Under the pieces are notes generated by a model. That model searched no databases. It was not told where the DNA came from and worked only from the letters and a program-made list of their open reading frames with translations. This document shows positions 1 to 8,314 of a stretch of 64,000 nucleotides of DNA, piece by piece. This DNA is from DAHUYF01 sp963789275 (GTDB taxonomy: Bacteria > Pseudomonadota > Alphaproteobacteria > ATCC43930 > CGMCC-115725). Location: positions 620,001-684,000 of the forward strand of contig CAWBKF010000004.1 in NCBI GenBank assembly GCA_963789275.1, read 5' to 3'. Position 1 is the stretch's first letter, and each line of letters opens with the position of its first letter. A program made the translations under genes and the position numbers.

Positions 1-848
1 GATGCGGCGCAGAGCGGCAGGCGGAGCTCGGCACTCATCCAGCCCATGACGTCCAGCGCGTACTTCACCGGTATCGGGTTGCTTTCGCTGAACAGCGCCG
101 CGGTGAGCGGCGCCAGCGCCTGGGCGAGGGCGCGCGCCTCGCTCAGGGCGCCCCGCTGACTGGCACGATAGAGCCGCATGGCCAGCGCCGGCGCGACGTT
201 GGCGACCACCGAGATGCAGCCATCCCCGCCGGCCATGAGGAAGCCGAGCGCCGTCGCGTCGTCGCCGCTCAGCAGACGGAAACGCTGGCCGAGGAGCGTG
301 CGCAAGCGCGCGGCGCGCGCGAGATCGCCGGTCGCGTCCTTGAGGCCGACAATGCGCGGCAGGTCCGCGAGGCGAAGAAGGGTTTCGTCCGCGAAACTGC
401 AGGCGGTGCGCGACGGCACGTCGTAGAGCAGGATGGGGAGCGCGGTGGCGTCGTGGAGCGCGCGGAAATGGAGAAAGAGGCCGGCCTGCGTCGGCCGGTT
501 GTAATAGGGCGTCACCGCCAGCAGGCCGTCGGCGCCCGCCGCCTCGGCTTGCCGCGCGATCTCCACGGCATGCGCGGTGGCGTTGGAGCCGGCTCCGGCA
601 ATCACCGGCACGCGGCCGCCGGCGGTCTCGACCGCAGCGCGGACGAGGCGCTGCTGCTCCCGCAGGCTCAAGGTCGGGGCTTCGCCGGTGGTGCCGTTGA
701 CGACGAGAGCGGCGATGCCTTCGCCGATCTGCCAGTCGCAGAAGGCGCGAAAGGCATTCTCGTCGATATGGTCGCCGCGGAACGGCGTCGGCACGGCCGT
801 GGCGTAGCCGCCGAGGGTCGCGACCGCCGCGGCGGAAATGGCACTCAT
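1..848 (-). CDS. dapA: 4-hydroxy-tetrahydrodipicolinate synthase (partial, 3' end outside window)
   Basis: Condenses pyruvate with aspartate semialdehyde in the lysine/diaminopimelate pathway, in the cytoplasm. The reverse strand reads MSAISAAAVATLGGYATAVP from an ATG at 848 and stays open to base 1. Family landmarks are VNGTTGEAPTL (pyruvate-binding GTTGE), LLYDVPSRT with the active-site tyrosine, and VGLKDATGD, where the lysine forms the Schiff base with pyruvate. About 282 of the usual ~295 residues are present, so only the extreme C-terminus is missing. The gene follows secF by 27 bp on the same strand and could be co-transcribed with it. Seen directly; the assignment rests on the family motifs. 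Confidence 0.95.
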   Translation of the reverse strand, partial: MSAISAAAVATLGGYATAVPTPFRGDHIDENAFRAFCDWQIGEGIAALVVNGTTGEAPTLSLREQQRLVRAAVETAGGRVPVIAGAGSNATAHAVEIARQAEAAGADGLLAVTPYYNRPTQAGLFLHFRALHDATALPILLYDVPSRTACSFADETLLRLADLPRIVGLKDATGDLARAARLRTLLGQRFRLLSGDDATALGFLMAGGDGCISVVANVAPALAMRLYRASQRGALSEARALAQALAPLTAALFSESNPIPVKYALDVMGWMSAELRLPLCAA

Positions 849-875
849 GAGCCGGCTCCTGTCACTGTGATCGGC

Positions 876-1823
876 CTAGCCTGCCTCGATCGGCGCGGCG
901 CGGCGGGTCCCGGGGACGATATCGGGCCGCAGGCGCTTCTGGCCGAGAAACAGCAGGATCGGCGCGGCGATGAAGATCGAGGACGATGTGCCGACGACGA
1001 TGCCGAAGATCATGATGAGCGCGAAGCCGCGGATCGCCGCGCCGCCGATGATCGCCAGCGGCAGGATCGACAGCAGCACCGTCAGCGAGGTCGCCACGGT
1101 GCGGCTCAGCGTCTGATTGATCGAGAGGTCGATCAGGGCGCGCAGCGGCATCGTCTTGAACTTGCGCAGATTCTCGCGGATGCGGTCATAGACGACGATC
1201 TTGTCGGTGACGGAGTAGCCGACCAGCAGCAGGATCGCCGCCACCGAGTTCAAATCGACCTGCAGGCGCGTCAGCGCCAGGAACCCGATCGTCTTGGTGA
1301 CATCGAGAAGCAGCGTGCCGACGACGCCGACGCCGAATTGCCAGTCGAAGCGGAACCAGATATAGGCGAGAACCGCGAGCAGCGAGAGCGAGATCGCCAG
1401 CAGGCTGTTGCGGAAGAGCTCGTCGCTGACGCGGGCGCCGACGACATCGAGGCGGCGGATCTCGCTGCCGGGGAACTTGGCCGCCAGCATCCCGGCGATC
1501 GCCTGCCGCGCGCCTTCGCCCTCTGCCGCCCGGCCGAGCTTCACCAGCACGTCCTGCGCCGAGCCGAATTGCTGGATCCTGGCCTCGCCGAGGCCGAGCG
1601 TGGCGAAGGCGTCGCGAACGGTCGTGGTATCCTCAGGCCCGGCCAGGCGCAGCTCGGCCACCACGCCGCCGGTGAAGTCGACGCTGTAGTTGAGGCCGGG
1701 GTAGAAGAACATCAGCACCGACGCGCTGCTGAGCACGGCGGAGACGATGAGCCCGGCGAAGCGGCCGCGCATGAATTTGATCGCGGTGCCGTCGGGCACC
1801 AGGCGAAGCGGGCGATACATCAT
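876..1823 (-). CDS. secF: Protein translocase subunit SecF
   Basis: Inner-membrane subunit of the SecDF complex that uses the proton gradient to help pull exported proteins across the membrane. 315 residues. The first transmembrane segment is near residues 21-40, followed by the YSVDFTGG motif and a periplasmic domain. After that come five more hydrophobic segments, with VGYSVTDKIVVYDRIREN typical of SecF and a family-typical C-terminal tail. I chose the ATG at 1823 because it overlaps the upstream stop as ATGA and because sequence farther upstream loses family resemblance. secD is not adjacent in the visible part: the gene upstream encodes a small membrane protein of unknown function. Confidence 0.95.
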   Translation of the reverse strand: MMYRPLRLVPDGTAIKFMRGRFAGLIVSAVLSSASVLMFFYPGLNYSVDFTGGVVAELRLAGPEDTTTVRDAFATLGLGEARIQQFGSAQDVLVKLGRAAEGEGARQAIAGMLAAKFPGSEIRRLDVVGARVSDELFRNSLLAISLSLLAVLAYIWFRFDWQFGVGVVGTLLLDVTKTIGFLALTRLQVDLNSVAAILLLVGYSVTDKIVVYDRIRENLRKFKTMPLRALIDLSINQTLSRTVATSLTVLLSILPLAIIGGAAIRGFALIMIFGIVVGTSSSIFIAAPILLFLGQKRLRPDIVPGTRRAAPIEAG

Positions 1824-2185
1824 GGCGCACCCGATCGCGCCGCCGGACCGCGCCCGGCGCGCGTCCAGGCGACCGCCGCCGACGCCCGGCGCTTCAGCCG
1901 CGGCAGCACCCGCAGGATGATCCAGGGGAGGATCAGCAGCGGCAGCACGAACTCGAAGAAGCCCGCGACCTCGGGCTGATAGACCCAGCCATAGCCCTGA
2001 TCGCACCACAAGATCGGCTCACCCTTCTGCAGCTTGCGCTCCATCGCCTCGAGCTGGCCGAGATTCTGCGCTTGCGACAGCGCGCGGACATGCGCCTCGT
2101 AGCCGCTGAGGAGCCGGCCGTGGCCGGCGAAGGGATCGAAGCCCGGATCGATCGGCCCATAATCGCTTTTGTAAAGGCACTGCAT
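1820..2185 (-). CDS. Hypothetical small membrane protein
   Basis: 121 residues. The first ~70 are polar, with a YGWVYQPEVAGFFEF stretch, and a single strongly hydrophobic segment (FVLPLLILPWIILRVL, about residues 78-93) is followed by a basic stretch. That arrangement suggests a membrane-anchored protein. The stop TGA overlaps the secF start as ATGA, so the two are probably translated together. I do not recognise a family. Start at the ATG 2185; the ribosome-binding site is weak. A role tied to secretion is only suggested by position. Confidence 0.6.
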   Translation of the reverse strand: MQCLYKSDYGPIDPGFDPFAGHGRLLSGYEAHVRALSQAQNLGQLEAMERKLQKGEPILWCDQGYGWVYQPEVAGFFEFVLPLLILPWIILRVLPRLKRRASAAVAWTRAGRGPAARSGAP

Positions 2186-2205
2186 TGCAGGGTCCGCGGC
2201 TCCGC

Positions 2206-2709
2206 CTAGGTCGCGGAAGCTGAGAGGTTCGTATCGGCGTCCATCCAGGCGCTCGGCAGGGTCGCGAGAACCAGCGTCTCCACCGGGATCGACGCCAGGT
2301 CCGCGCAGGCGTAGTCGGGGGGATCGGCGTGATCGCAGAGCGTCGCGCCGCGCAGCCGGTCGATATCATCCCCGGCAATCGGCGACAGAAGGTGCGCGCG
2401 CCCGTCGCCGAAGCGCAGCACGAGATGATCGCGGTCGAGGCGCCTGTCGGCCGGGGTCGCGGCCGCGGCGGGCGGCCAATCGATCGCGGCGAGCGCGGCG
2501 AGATTGGCGCCGATCAGGAAGCCGTCCCGCGTTTCGAACCAGGCGAAGCGCGCCTTGCCCGGGCGCCGGAAGCAATCACGGAGATAGCTGCCATTCTCGG
2601 CGTCGATGTCGAGGGCGATCTCGGCGCCGTCGCGAAACCGGAGGATCGCCCGCGCGCCGTCCGCCGTCACCGGCGGCCGCTGGCGCGTCTGAAGCAGGGC
2701 TAGCGACAT
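2206..2709 (-). CDS. Hypothetical protein
   Basis: 167 residues from the ATG at 2709, preceded by a GGAGAG Shine-Dalgarno 6 bases upstream; a start at 2736 is possible but has no such site. No signal peptide or membrane segment is visible. The sequence is rich in aspartate and alanine, with RFRDGAEIALDID and FGDGRAHLLSPI stretches suggestive of beta structure. It lies 20 bp upstream of the 121-residue membrane protein on the same strand and may lead the operon that continues into secF. Family not recognised. Confidence 0.55.
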   Translation of the reverse strand: MSLALLQTRQRPPVTADGARAILRFRDGAEIALDIDAENGSYLRDCFRRPGKARFAWFETRDGFLIGANLAALAAIDWPPAAAATPADRRLDRDHLVLRFGDGRAHLLSPIAGDDIDRLRGATLCDHADPPDYACADLASIPVETLVLATLPSAWMDADTNLSASAT

Positions 2710-2830
2710 GATCGTCTCTCCTGCAGAAATCCACACCCGAGATCAAGGCGGCGGCGCATAAGAAGTCGAGAGCGGGCCAGGGCAGATTTTATCAAGGCGG
2801 TATAAACGAGCGCCGCCGCCTTGGCCGCGG

Positions 2831-3091
2831 CTAGAGAATCAGGACCAGCGTCGGAACATCGGTGCTTTCGCGCCGCGCGAAGCGCAGCGCCGCCGCGCGG
2901 TCGAAGAAGGTGCCGCCAGTCATGCCGTCGCTGCCTTGGACACGCCAGCGGCCGCGCTCGTCGCGCCAGACGCGGAACATCGCGCGGCGCGGCGCGGCGA
3001 CGCGAAACCAGGGTGCCTCGGCAGTACGCGCTTGCGCCAGGGCGGGCGCCGGGCCTATGGCGCGCGCTGCGCTGCCGATGCTGCTTATCAT
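2831..3091 (-). CDS. Hypothetical small protein, DUF2188-like
   Basis: 86 residues from ATG 3091, with a GGGGA site about eight bases upstream; a TTG nine bases earlier is an alternative. The second half reads FRVWRDERGRWRVQG, then GTFFDRAAALRFARRE. This pattern (tryptophan-rich strand, then an alpha helix beginning DRAAAL) is common in small proteins of the DUF2188 type. No signal peptide. It stands alone between the hypothetical at 2206-2709 and the amtB terminator. The family link is by eye only. Confidence 0.45.
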   Translation of the reverse strand: MISSIGSAARAIGPAPALAQARTAEAPWFRVAAPRRAMFRVWRDERGRWRVQGSDGMTGGTFFDRAAALRFARRESTDVPTLVLIL

Positions 3092-3251
3092 GGACGGCAA
3101 TCCCCTGTGAGTTGCCGGGCTGGTGGCGACACACTAGAGAAGGCCGGCCGGCGATAAAGAATTGAGACGGATCTCGGGGCGGGCGCGTAAATTTCCGGTA
3201 AGCGGCGGTCTTTACCCGGCCTTTATGACGGCCCTGCGGCCGTTTCCGGGC

Positions 3252-3280
3252 AAAAAAAGGGGGTGCCTTGCGGCACCCCC
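3252..3280 (-). terminator. Rho-independent terminator of amtB
   Basis: A perfect 9-bp stem (GGGGGTGCC paired with GGCACCCCC, positions 3259-3267 and 3272-3280) closes a 4-base loop. On the minus strand it is followed at once by seven T residues (3258 to 3252). It begins 24 bp after the ammonium transporter stop codon, the classical position and form of an intrinsic terminator. Confidence 0.92.
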
Positions 3281-3304
3281 AGGCTCTACGGGGAGGAAGA
3301 CCCG

Positions 3305-4740
3305 TTACTGGACCGTTTCGCCATGGAGCGCGAGATCCAGGCCGTCACGCTCGATCTCGACATCGACGCGCAGGCCGATGACCATGTCGACCACCTTGAG
3401 GATGATCAGGCTGGCGATCACGTCGTAGACGATGACGATGGCGACGCCGATGATCTGGTTGATGACCTGGCCGGGATTGCCCTCGATCAGCCCGGACGTG
3501 CCGCCATACTCGCTGATGGCGAAGACGCCGGTGAGGATGGCGCCGGCGGCGCCGCCGACCGCATGCACGCCGAAAGCATCGAGCGCGTCGTCATAGCCGA
3601 AGATCGACTTGACGAAGACCGCGCCGAGGTAGCAGCAGACTCCGGCGGCGACGCCGATCGCCATCGAGCCGGCCGGGCCGACGAAGCCCGAGGCCGGGGT
3701 GATGGCGACGAGGCCCGCCACCGCGCCGCTGCAGATGCCGACAACCGTCGGCTTGCCGCGATGCGCCCATTCGACGAACATCCAGGTGAGCCCCGCGACG
3801 GCGGTGGCGATCTGCGTCACCGTCATCGCCATGCCCGCCTGCATGCCGGCGCTCACGGCCGAGCCGGCATTGAAGCCGAACCAGCCGACCCACAGCAGCG
3901 AGGCGCCGATGAAGGTGAGCACGACGTTATGCGCCGGGCCCGAATCCTTGCGCTTGCCGAGCATCAGCGCGCACATCAGGCCGGCGACGCCGGAATTGAC
4001 ATGCACCACCGTGCCGCCGGCGAAATCCAGCACTTTCACCCAGGCGGCGTCGTTGCTGCTGTTGAGGAAGCCGTCCGGTCCCCACACCCAATGCGCGATC
4101 GGCGCATAGACCAGGGTCGCCCACAGGCCGATGAACCACAGCATCGCCGAGAACTTCATGCGCTCGGCGAAAGAGCCGGCGATCAGCGCCGGGGTGATGA
4201 TCGCGAACGTCATCTGGAAGCACATATAGACCGTCTCGGGGATGGTCGGCGCCAGCGGATTGGGATTGCCGATACCCTTCGAGATGTCGCTCACAATGCC
4301 TTGCAGGAAGGCGCGGTCGAGGCCGCCGATGAACCAGGAGCCGGCGCGGAAGGCCGTGCTGTAATTGACCACCGCCCAGAGCACGGTGACGAGACAGGTG
4401 ATGGCGAAGCTGGTCATCACGGTGTCGCCGACGTTCTTCTTGCGCACCATGCCGCCGTAGAAGAGGCCGAGCCCGGGCACGGTCATCATCAGCACCAGCG
4501 CCACCGAGGTAAGCATCCACGCGGTGTCGCCGGAATTGGGCGTGCATTTCTCCAGGGTCTTGGCATCGCAGGCTGGCGGCGCGGGCTCGGCCGCCGCTGG
4601 CGCAGCCGCGCCGCGGGCGCGGCCGCATCCGGCGCCGCAGCAGGTTGCTGGGCGACGGCGAATGCCAGCGGAATGGCCACCGCGAGTGCCGCCACCGGCA
4701 AGACGCGCGTGATCCAGGTGATCAAGGAACGACATTTCAT
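3305..4740 (-). CDS. amtB: Ammonium transporter (AmtB), one frameshift near the N-terminus
   Basis: Membrane channel for ammonium/ammonia. From TAWMLTSVALVLMMTVPGLG onward the sequence is a full Amt protein with GLFYGGMVRKKN, SFAERMKF, HVNSGVAGL and GVHAVGGAAG, including the pore histidines of the last two motifs. The N-terminus lies in another frame: ATG 4740 begins MKCRSLITWITRVLPVAALA, a signal peptide followed by an Ala/Pro-rich linker. One missing base near 4617, inside a GC-rich run, would join the two frames. A cleaved signal peptide is normal for proteobacterial AmtB. glnK is not adjacent, although it usually precedes amtB. A hairpin terminator follows the gene. Confidence 0.93.
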
Positions 4741-4815
4741 GTGAGCTTACCTCCCGTAAGGACCGAGCGAATGCCGGCCGGAACGGCCCCCCAAGCCGGC
4801 CGCCAAGGCGCTTGA

Positions 4816-4833
4816 AATCAAGAATCATGCCAG
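4816..4833 (-). promoter_or_regulatory. Weak sigma-54-like promoter for amtB
   Basis: On the minus strand TGGCATG-N4-TTGAT resembles the sigma-54 consensus TGGCACG-N4-TTGCW, with correct spacing between GG and the -12 dinucleotide. That dinucleotide is GA here rather than GC, so the match is imperfect. Nitrogen-limited amtB genes are often NtrC/sigma-54 dependent, which makes the site plausible. It lies about 80 bp upstream of the AmtB start. Confidence 0.35.
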
Positions 4834-4858
4834 GGCCGGACGGCATGCCCGCCCCGCC

Positions 4859-4886
4859 GCACGCATAAAAGGCCCTTAATGCGTGC
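4859..4886. promoter_or_regulatory. Palindrome between amtB and the 4924 gene, possible operator
   Basis: Two 14-base arms facing each other (left GCACGCATAAAAGG, right the near-complement CCCTTAATGCGTGC) match at 12 of 14 positions. They lie about 35 bp upstream of the sigma-54-like site on the amtB side. A smaller palindrome, CCTATTTTATAGG, follows at 4887-4899. The position suits an activator site such as NtrC, but the sequence is not the canonical NtrC box. Confidence 0.4.
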
Positions 4887-4923
4887 CTATTTTATAGGCA
4901 AAATATCAGGGTATGCTTATCTG

Positions 4924-5145
4924 ATGAGCGGATGCGGTGAGGGAAGCAGCAAGTGGCGCCACGGCGCTGGCAGCGGCAAGGCGGCTTCGATTAGTCTCGC
5001 TGGCATGATCTCGCTCTGGGCACTGGTCAATACGCGCGCACTTTCCGTCTCGGTGGCGCAAGGCGCGTTCGAGTTCGAGCTGTCCTGGCTCGGCATCCTG
5101 CTGATTGTCGGCGCCATGCTGCTATGGCGGTTCCTGCGCCGCTGA
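4924..5145 (+). CDS. Hypothetical small membrane protein
   Basis: 73 residues from ATG 4924. An upstream ATG at 4879 would put the start inside the palindromic region, so I prefer the later one. The C-terminal half carries WLGILLIVGAMLLWRFLRR, a single transmembrane segment with a basic end. It runs divergently from amtB and ends just before the ubiquinone hydroxylase. No family recognised; coding status is moderate. Confidence 0.4.
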   Translation: MSGCGEGSSKWRHGAGSGKAASISLAGMISLWALVNTRALSVSVAQGAFEFELSWLGILLIVGAMLLWRFLRR

Positions 5146-5207
5146 CGGGACGCGCCGCCCGCCCCAAGCCTGGACAAGCCCGGGCGCGCGCCGCATCCTC
5201 GCCGGCC

Positions 5208-6419
5208 ATGCAGCGTCGGGTCGAGCTCATCATCGTCGGCGGCGGCCTCACCGGGCTCAGCCTCGCCATTGCCTGCGCCGCTGCCGGCATCGAGGTCGCG
5301 GTCATCGATCGCGAGGATCCGGCCGCGACCCTGGCGGAGCCCTATGACGGCCGCACCACGGCCATCGCCCATGGTTCACGGCAGGTGCTGGAGGGCATCG
5401 GTCTTTGGCCGCTGGTTGCGGCGGAATCCGAGCCCATCCTCGAGATCCGCGTCGCCGATGGCGCCTCGCCGCTCTTTCTCCATTACGACCACCGCGATCT
5501 CGGCACGGCGCCGCTCGGCTTCATCGTCGAGAACCGCGTGCTGCGCCGGGCGCTGCTCGAGCGCGCGCGCGCGCTGCCGAGCCTGCTGCATCTGGCGCCG
5601 CTGGCGGTCGAGCGCGTCGAGCGCGGCGCAGCATGCGTGCTGGCCCATCTCGCCGATGGCAGCACGCTGAAGGGCGAGCTGGTCGCCGCCTGTGACGGAC
5701 GGCGCTCGCCGCTGCGCCAGGCGGCGGGGATTCGCGCTCTCGCATGGGACTATCCGCAGACCGGCATCGTCTGCACCGTCGGCCATGCGCTGGCGCATCG
5801 CGGCGTCGCGGTCGAGCATTTCCTGCCGGCCGGGCCGTTTGCCATCCTGCCGATGACCGGGCGGCGCTCCTCCATCGTCTGGACCGAGCGCGCCGCGCTG
5901 GCGCCGGCGATCCTGGCGCTCGATGCCGCCGGGTTTCATGCCGAGCTCGCCCGCCGCTTCGGCGACTTCCTCGGCGAGATCGAGGTGGTGGGGCCGCGCT
6001 GGTCCTATCCGCTGGCGCTGCTCCACGCCGAGCGTTATGTCGCGCCGCGCCTGGCGCTGGTGGGTGATGCCGCGCATGTCATCCATCCCATCGCCGGCCA
6101 GGGCCTCAATCTCGGTATTCGCGACATCGCCGCGCTGGCCGAGCTCATCGTCGATGCGCGCCGCCTCGGGCTCGATATCGGCAATGCGGACATCCTCGCC
6201 CGGTACGAGCGCTGGCGCCGCTTCGACAATCTCAGCCTCGCCGTCGTCACCGACGGGCTCAACCGGCTGTTCTCCAACACCGTGCCGCCGGTGCGGCTGT
6301 TGCGCGATCTCGGTCTTGCCGTGGTCGACCAGCTGCCGCCGATGAAGCGCCTGCTGATGCGCCACGCCATGGGCACGCTCGGCGACCTGCCGCGGCTGGC
6401 GCGCGGCGAGCCGCTCTGA
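5208..6419 (+). CDS. ubiH: FAD-dependent ubiquinone-biosynthesis hydroxylase (UbiH/UbiF family)
   Basis: Flavin monooxygenase hydroxylating the ring of a ubiquinone precursor, associated with the inner membrane. 403 residues from ATG 5208. The ADP-binding motif is at the N-terminus (IIVGGGLTGLSLA), the DGRTTAIAHGS segment is typical of UbiH/UbiF, and the second FAD motif reads GDAAHVIHPIAGQGLNLGIRD. The open frame extends 28 codons upstream, but only this start places the Rossmann strand correctly. Which ring position it hydroxylates (UbiH, UbiF or UbiI type) cannot be told from sequence alone, and the symbol denotes the family. Confidence 0.9.
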   Translation: MQRRVELIIVGGGLTGLSLAIACAAAGIEVAVIDREDPAATLAEPYDGRTTAIAHGSRQVLEGIGLWPLVAAESEPILEIRVADGASPLFLHYDHRDLGTAPLGFIVENRVLRRALLERARALPSLLHLAPLAVERVERGAACVLAHLADGSTLKGELVAACDGRRSPLRQAAGIRALAWDYPQTGIVCTVGHALAHRGVAVEHFLPAGPFAILPMTGRRSSIVWTERAALAPAILALDAAGFHAELARRFGDFLGEIEVVGPRWSYPLALLHAERYVAPRLALVGDAAHVIHPIAGQGLNLGIRDIAALAELIVDARRLGLDIGNADILARYERWRRFDNLSLAVVTDGLNRLFSNTVPPVRLLRDLGLAVVDQLPPMKRLLMRHAMGTLGDLPRLARGEPL

Positions 6420-6524
6420 TCCAGGGAATGATTTTGTGGTTTAGCCAAGGGGTTGATTTTCCTGGAACTTAAGCGCGTCTGTCACAATTCGAGGCAAATC
6501 ACCGGAAAAAAAGCATTTTTCCCC

Positions 6525-6549
6525 GGAACCGTAACCGGGTGTAACCGTT
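6525..6549 (+). promoter_or_regulatory. EcfG-type (general stress sigma factor) promoter
   Basis: GGAAC at 6525-6529, exactly 16 bases, then CGTT at 6546-6549. This is the consensus for alphaproteobacterial sigma-EcfG promoters (GGAAC-N16/17-CGTT). It lies about 90 bp upstream of a NepR-like reading frame, which fits because nepR genes are normally under EcfG control. The spacer carries GTAACCG repeats spaced ten bases apart. Confidence 0.65.
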
Positions 6550-6638
6550 TGTAACGTGAGCACGCGGGGAAAAAACGGGCAAGCGGCGGAAGGAAACTTG
6601 GATAATGGACGGGTCGGAAGGAACTGGCACAGCTAACG

Positions 6639-6821
6639 GTGGCGACCGAGATCGAGAGCTTCCTCAGCGGCGACAGTGACGGCGCTGCGCTGTTCCAGGC
6701 GATGTACGGCGCGGTCGCGCGCGAGCCCGTGCCCGAGCGGTTGCTGGCGGTGCTGCGCGTGGCTTGCGGGCCGAAATTGGCCGCGACGGCGGTACCGGCG
6801 CTCGACGCGGCGGTATCCTGA
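6639..6821 (+). CDS. NepR-like anti-sigma factor (short, orphan)
   Basis: 60 residues from a GTG start; the frame has a stop upstream at 6603, so no earlier start exists. The segment ALFQAMYGAVAREPVPERLL closely follows the NepR first helix and linker pattern (L..MYD.VV.EPVPDR.L.LL). NepR binds and silences sigma-EcfG until phosphorylated PhyR removes it. The match to an upstream EcfG-type promoter supports the call. phyR and ecfG are not adjacent; the next gene is a GST on the other strand. The tail after the motif (about 20 residues) is unlike NepR. It could instead be an unrelated small anti-sigma fragment. Confidence 0.5.
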   Translation: MATEIESFLSGDSDGAALFQAMYGAVAREPVPERLLAVLRVACGPKLAATAVPALDAAVS

Positions 6822-6831
6822 GGTCACACCG

Positions 6832-7443
6832 TCACGCCTTGGCGCTGGGGCGCGCCTTCATGCGCCCATACCAGGCGGCGACGGATCCGAGCCCGGGATC
6901 GAGCTTCTGGCCGACCCGGGCGCCGAATTCAAGAAAGGCGAAGAGCAGGATATCGGCGAGGCTGAAACGCTCGCCGCAGATATAGGTCTTGCCGGCCATC
7001 AGCCGGTCGAGCCAGGCCAGGTTCTCCTGGGCGATCTGCTTCAGATCGGCGGCGGCCTGCGGAATGACATGCACCCGGTCCTGGAACAGCTTCAGCCCGT
7101 CCGAGGACCGGAATCCCGCGACCATCGGCTCGATGATGTTAAGATCGATGCGGCGGGTCCACATGCGCGTCAGCGCGCGCTCTTCCGGGGTCGCGCCGAT
7201 CAGCGACGGACCGGGAAATTTCTCGTCGAGATATTCGCAGATGGCGGTGATTTCGGCGAGGCCGCTGCCGTCATCGAGCTCGAGACAGGGCAGCTGGCCG
7301 GCGGGGTTCTTCGTCAGATAGGGCTCTCGCCGGTTCTCGCCGCCCAAGAGATCGACCTCCACCTTGGGGAGCTCGACGCCCTTCTCCGCCATGAACATGC
7401 GCACGGCCTTGGGATTGGGCCCGATCGAGGTATAGAGCTTCAT
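6832..7443 (-). CDS. Glutathione S-transferase family protein
   Basis: 203 residues. The N-terminal thioredoxin-like domain begins MKLYTSIGPNPKAVRMFMAE and contains NPAGQLPCLELDDG, with the cis-proline before the glutathione contact. The helical C-terminal domain has CGERFSLADILLFAFLEF, the conserved N-capping box of GSTs. It conjugates or reduces an unknown substrate with glutathione in the cytoplasm. The ATG at 7443 overlaps the upstream aldolase stop as ATGA, so the two are one operon. Confidence 0.9.
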   Translation of the reverse strand: MKLYTSIGPNPKAVRMFMAEKGVELPKVEVDLLGGENRREPYLTKNPAGQLPCLELDDGSGLAEITAICEYLDEKFPGPSLIGATPEERALTRMWTRRIDLNIIEPMVAGFRSSDGLKLFQDRVHVIPQAAADLKQIAQENLAWLDRLMAGKTYICGERFSLADILLFAFLEFGARVGQKLDPGLGSVAAWYGRMKARPSAKA

Positions 7444-8180
7444 GCGCCTTCCCCCATCGCTTTGCGCTTCCACAGCTCCCAGGCGCGGCCGACCTGCGGG
7501 ATATTGACGGCGGCAGCGGCTGCGGCTTCCTTCTCGTTGAGGAACGTCACCCGGCCGCCGCCCAGCAGCAGCGCCTCGGCCTCGAGCCTGGCATTGATCT
7601 CGGTATAGACGGCGCGGAAGACGGCGAGCTGCAGCGACGGCGCCACCACGACATTGCCGTGCCCGCGCAGCAGCGCCACCGCGGCGGTGCCGAGGCGCCG
7701 GGCCAGCGCGGCGCCGAGCGCGGGGCTGCGGATCAGCATGTCGGTGTCGTCGCCGCCGCTGTCGCGGATCTCGAACACCGGCGCGCCGGCGCCGAGAAAG
7801 GCGCTCATGTGATAGAGCGGCCTCAGCGCCACCGCGGTCGCGCCGAACGGGATGACCGAGGGCGAGTGGCTGTGCACCACCGCCGCGACATCGGGGCGCG
7901 CCTTGTAGATCTCGCTGTGGATGAAGCGCTCGAGATAGAGCACCCGGCCGCCGCCATCGACGGCATTGCCGGCGAGATCCAGCACCAGAATATCGTCGGC
8001 GGTGACGAGGCCCGGCGCCATGCTGCGCGCCAGCAGGAAGCGGCCGGGCTCCTTGTCGTGGCGCGCGCTGACATGGCCGAAGCCATCGACCACGCCCTCG
8101 CGGTAAAGGATGCGGTTGGCGGCGACGAGATCATCGATCAGCGCCGGATCCGGCGCAGCGGCGGCACGCGTCATGGACAT
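7440..8180 (-). CDS. Class II aldolase/adducin family protein
   Basis: 246 residues. Metal-dependent aldolase or decarboxylase fold. GFGHVSARHD near residue 35, the zinc-binding AAVVHSHSP, and a third histidine in LLRGHGNVV are the class II aldolase signature. The substrate is not evident; relatives act on sugar phosphates or hydroxy-acids. It overlaps the GST start by 4 bp. A second ATG two codons in is equally possible. Confidence 0.9.
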   Translation of the reverse strand: MSMTRAAAAPDPALIDDLVAANRILYREGVVDGFGHVSARHDKEPGRFLLARSMAPGLVTADDILVLDLAGNAVDGGGRVLYLERFIHSEIYKARPDVAAVVHSHSPSVIPFGATAVALRPLYHMSAFLGAGAPVFEIRDSGGDDTDMLIRSPALGAALARRLGTAAVALLRGHGNVVVAPSLQLAVFRAVYTEINARLEAEALLLGGGRVTFLNEKEAAAAAAVNIPQVGRAWELWKRKAMGEGA

Positions 8181-8314
8181 GCAGCGGCCAGTCTATCCGC
8201 GCCGCCGCATCGCGCACCACTGCAGATTTCGGTCGGCAGCCTCGGCGCTTCCCGGCTAAGCTCCGGCCCAACCGGGGCGCTCAGGGCCCTGACGCCGCAG
8301 GAGGAGGAAGCGCC

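Noticed and set aside
453..1979. Long plus-strand open frame antisense to dapA and secF
   Set aside because: Arg/Gln/Asp-rich low-complexity product, typical of the antisense frame of GC-rich genes; the opposite strand holds clear dapA and secF.
3263..4744. 493-codon frame antisense to amtB
   Set aside because: Composition is mainly Asp, His, Arg and Gly with no domain; amtB on the other strand is certain.
6502..6526. Rho-independent terminator for ubiH (CCGG, A run, T run, CCGG)
   Set aside because: The A/T stem is imperfect, there is no GC-rich stem with a following T tract, and it abuts the EcfG-type promoter.
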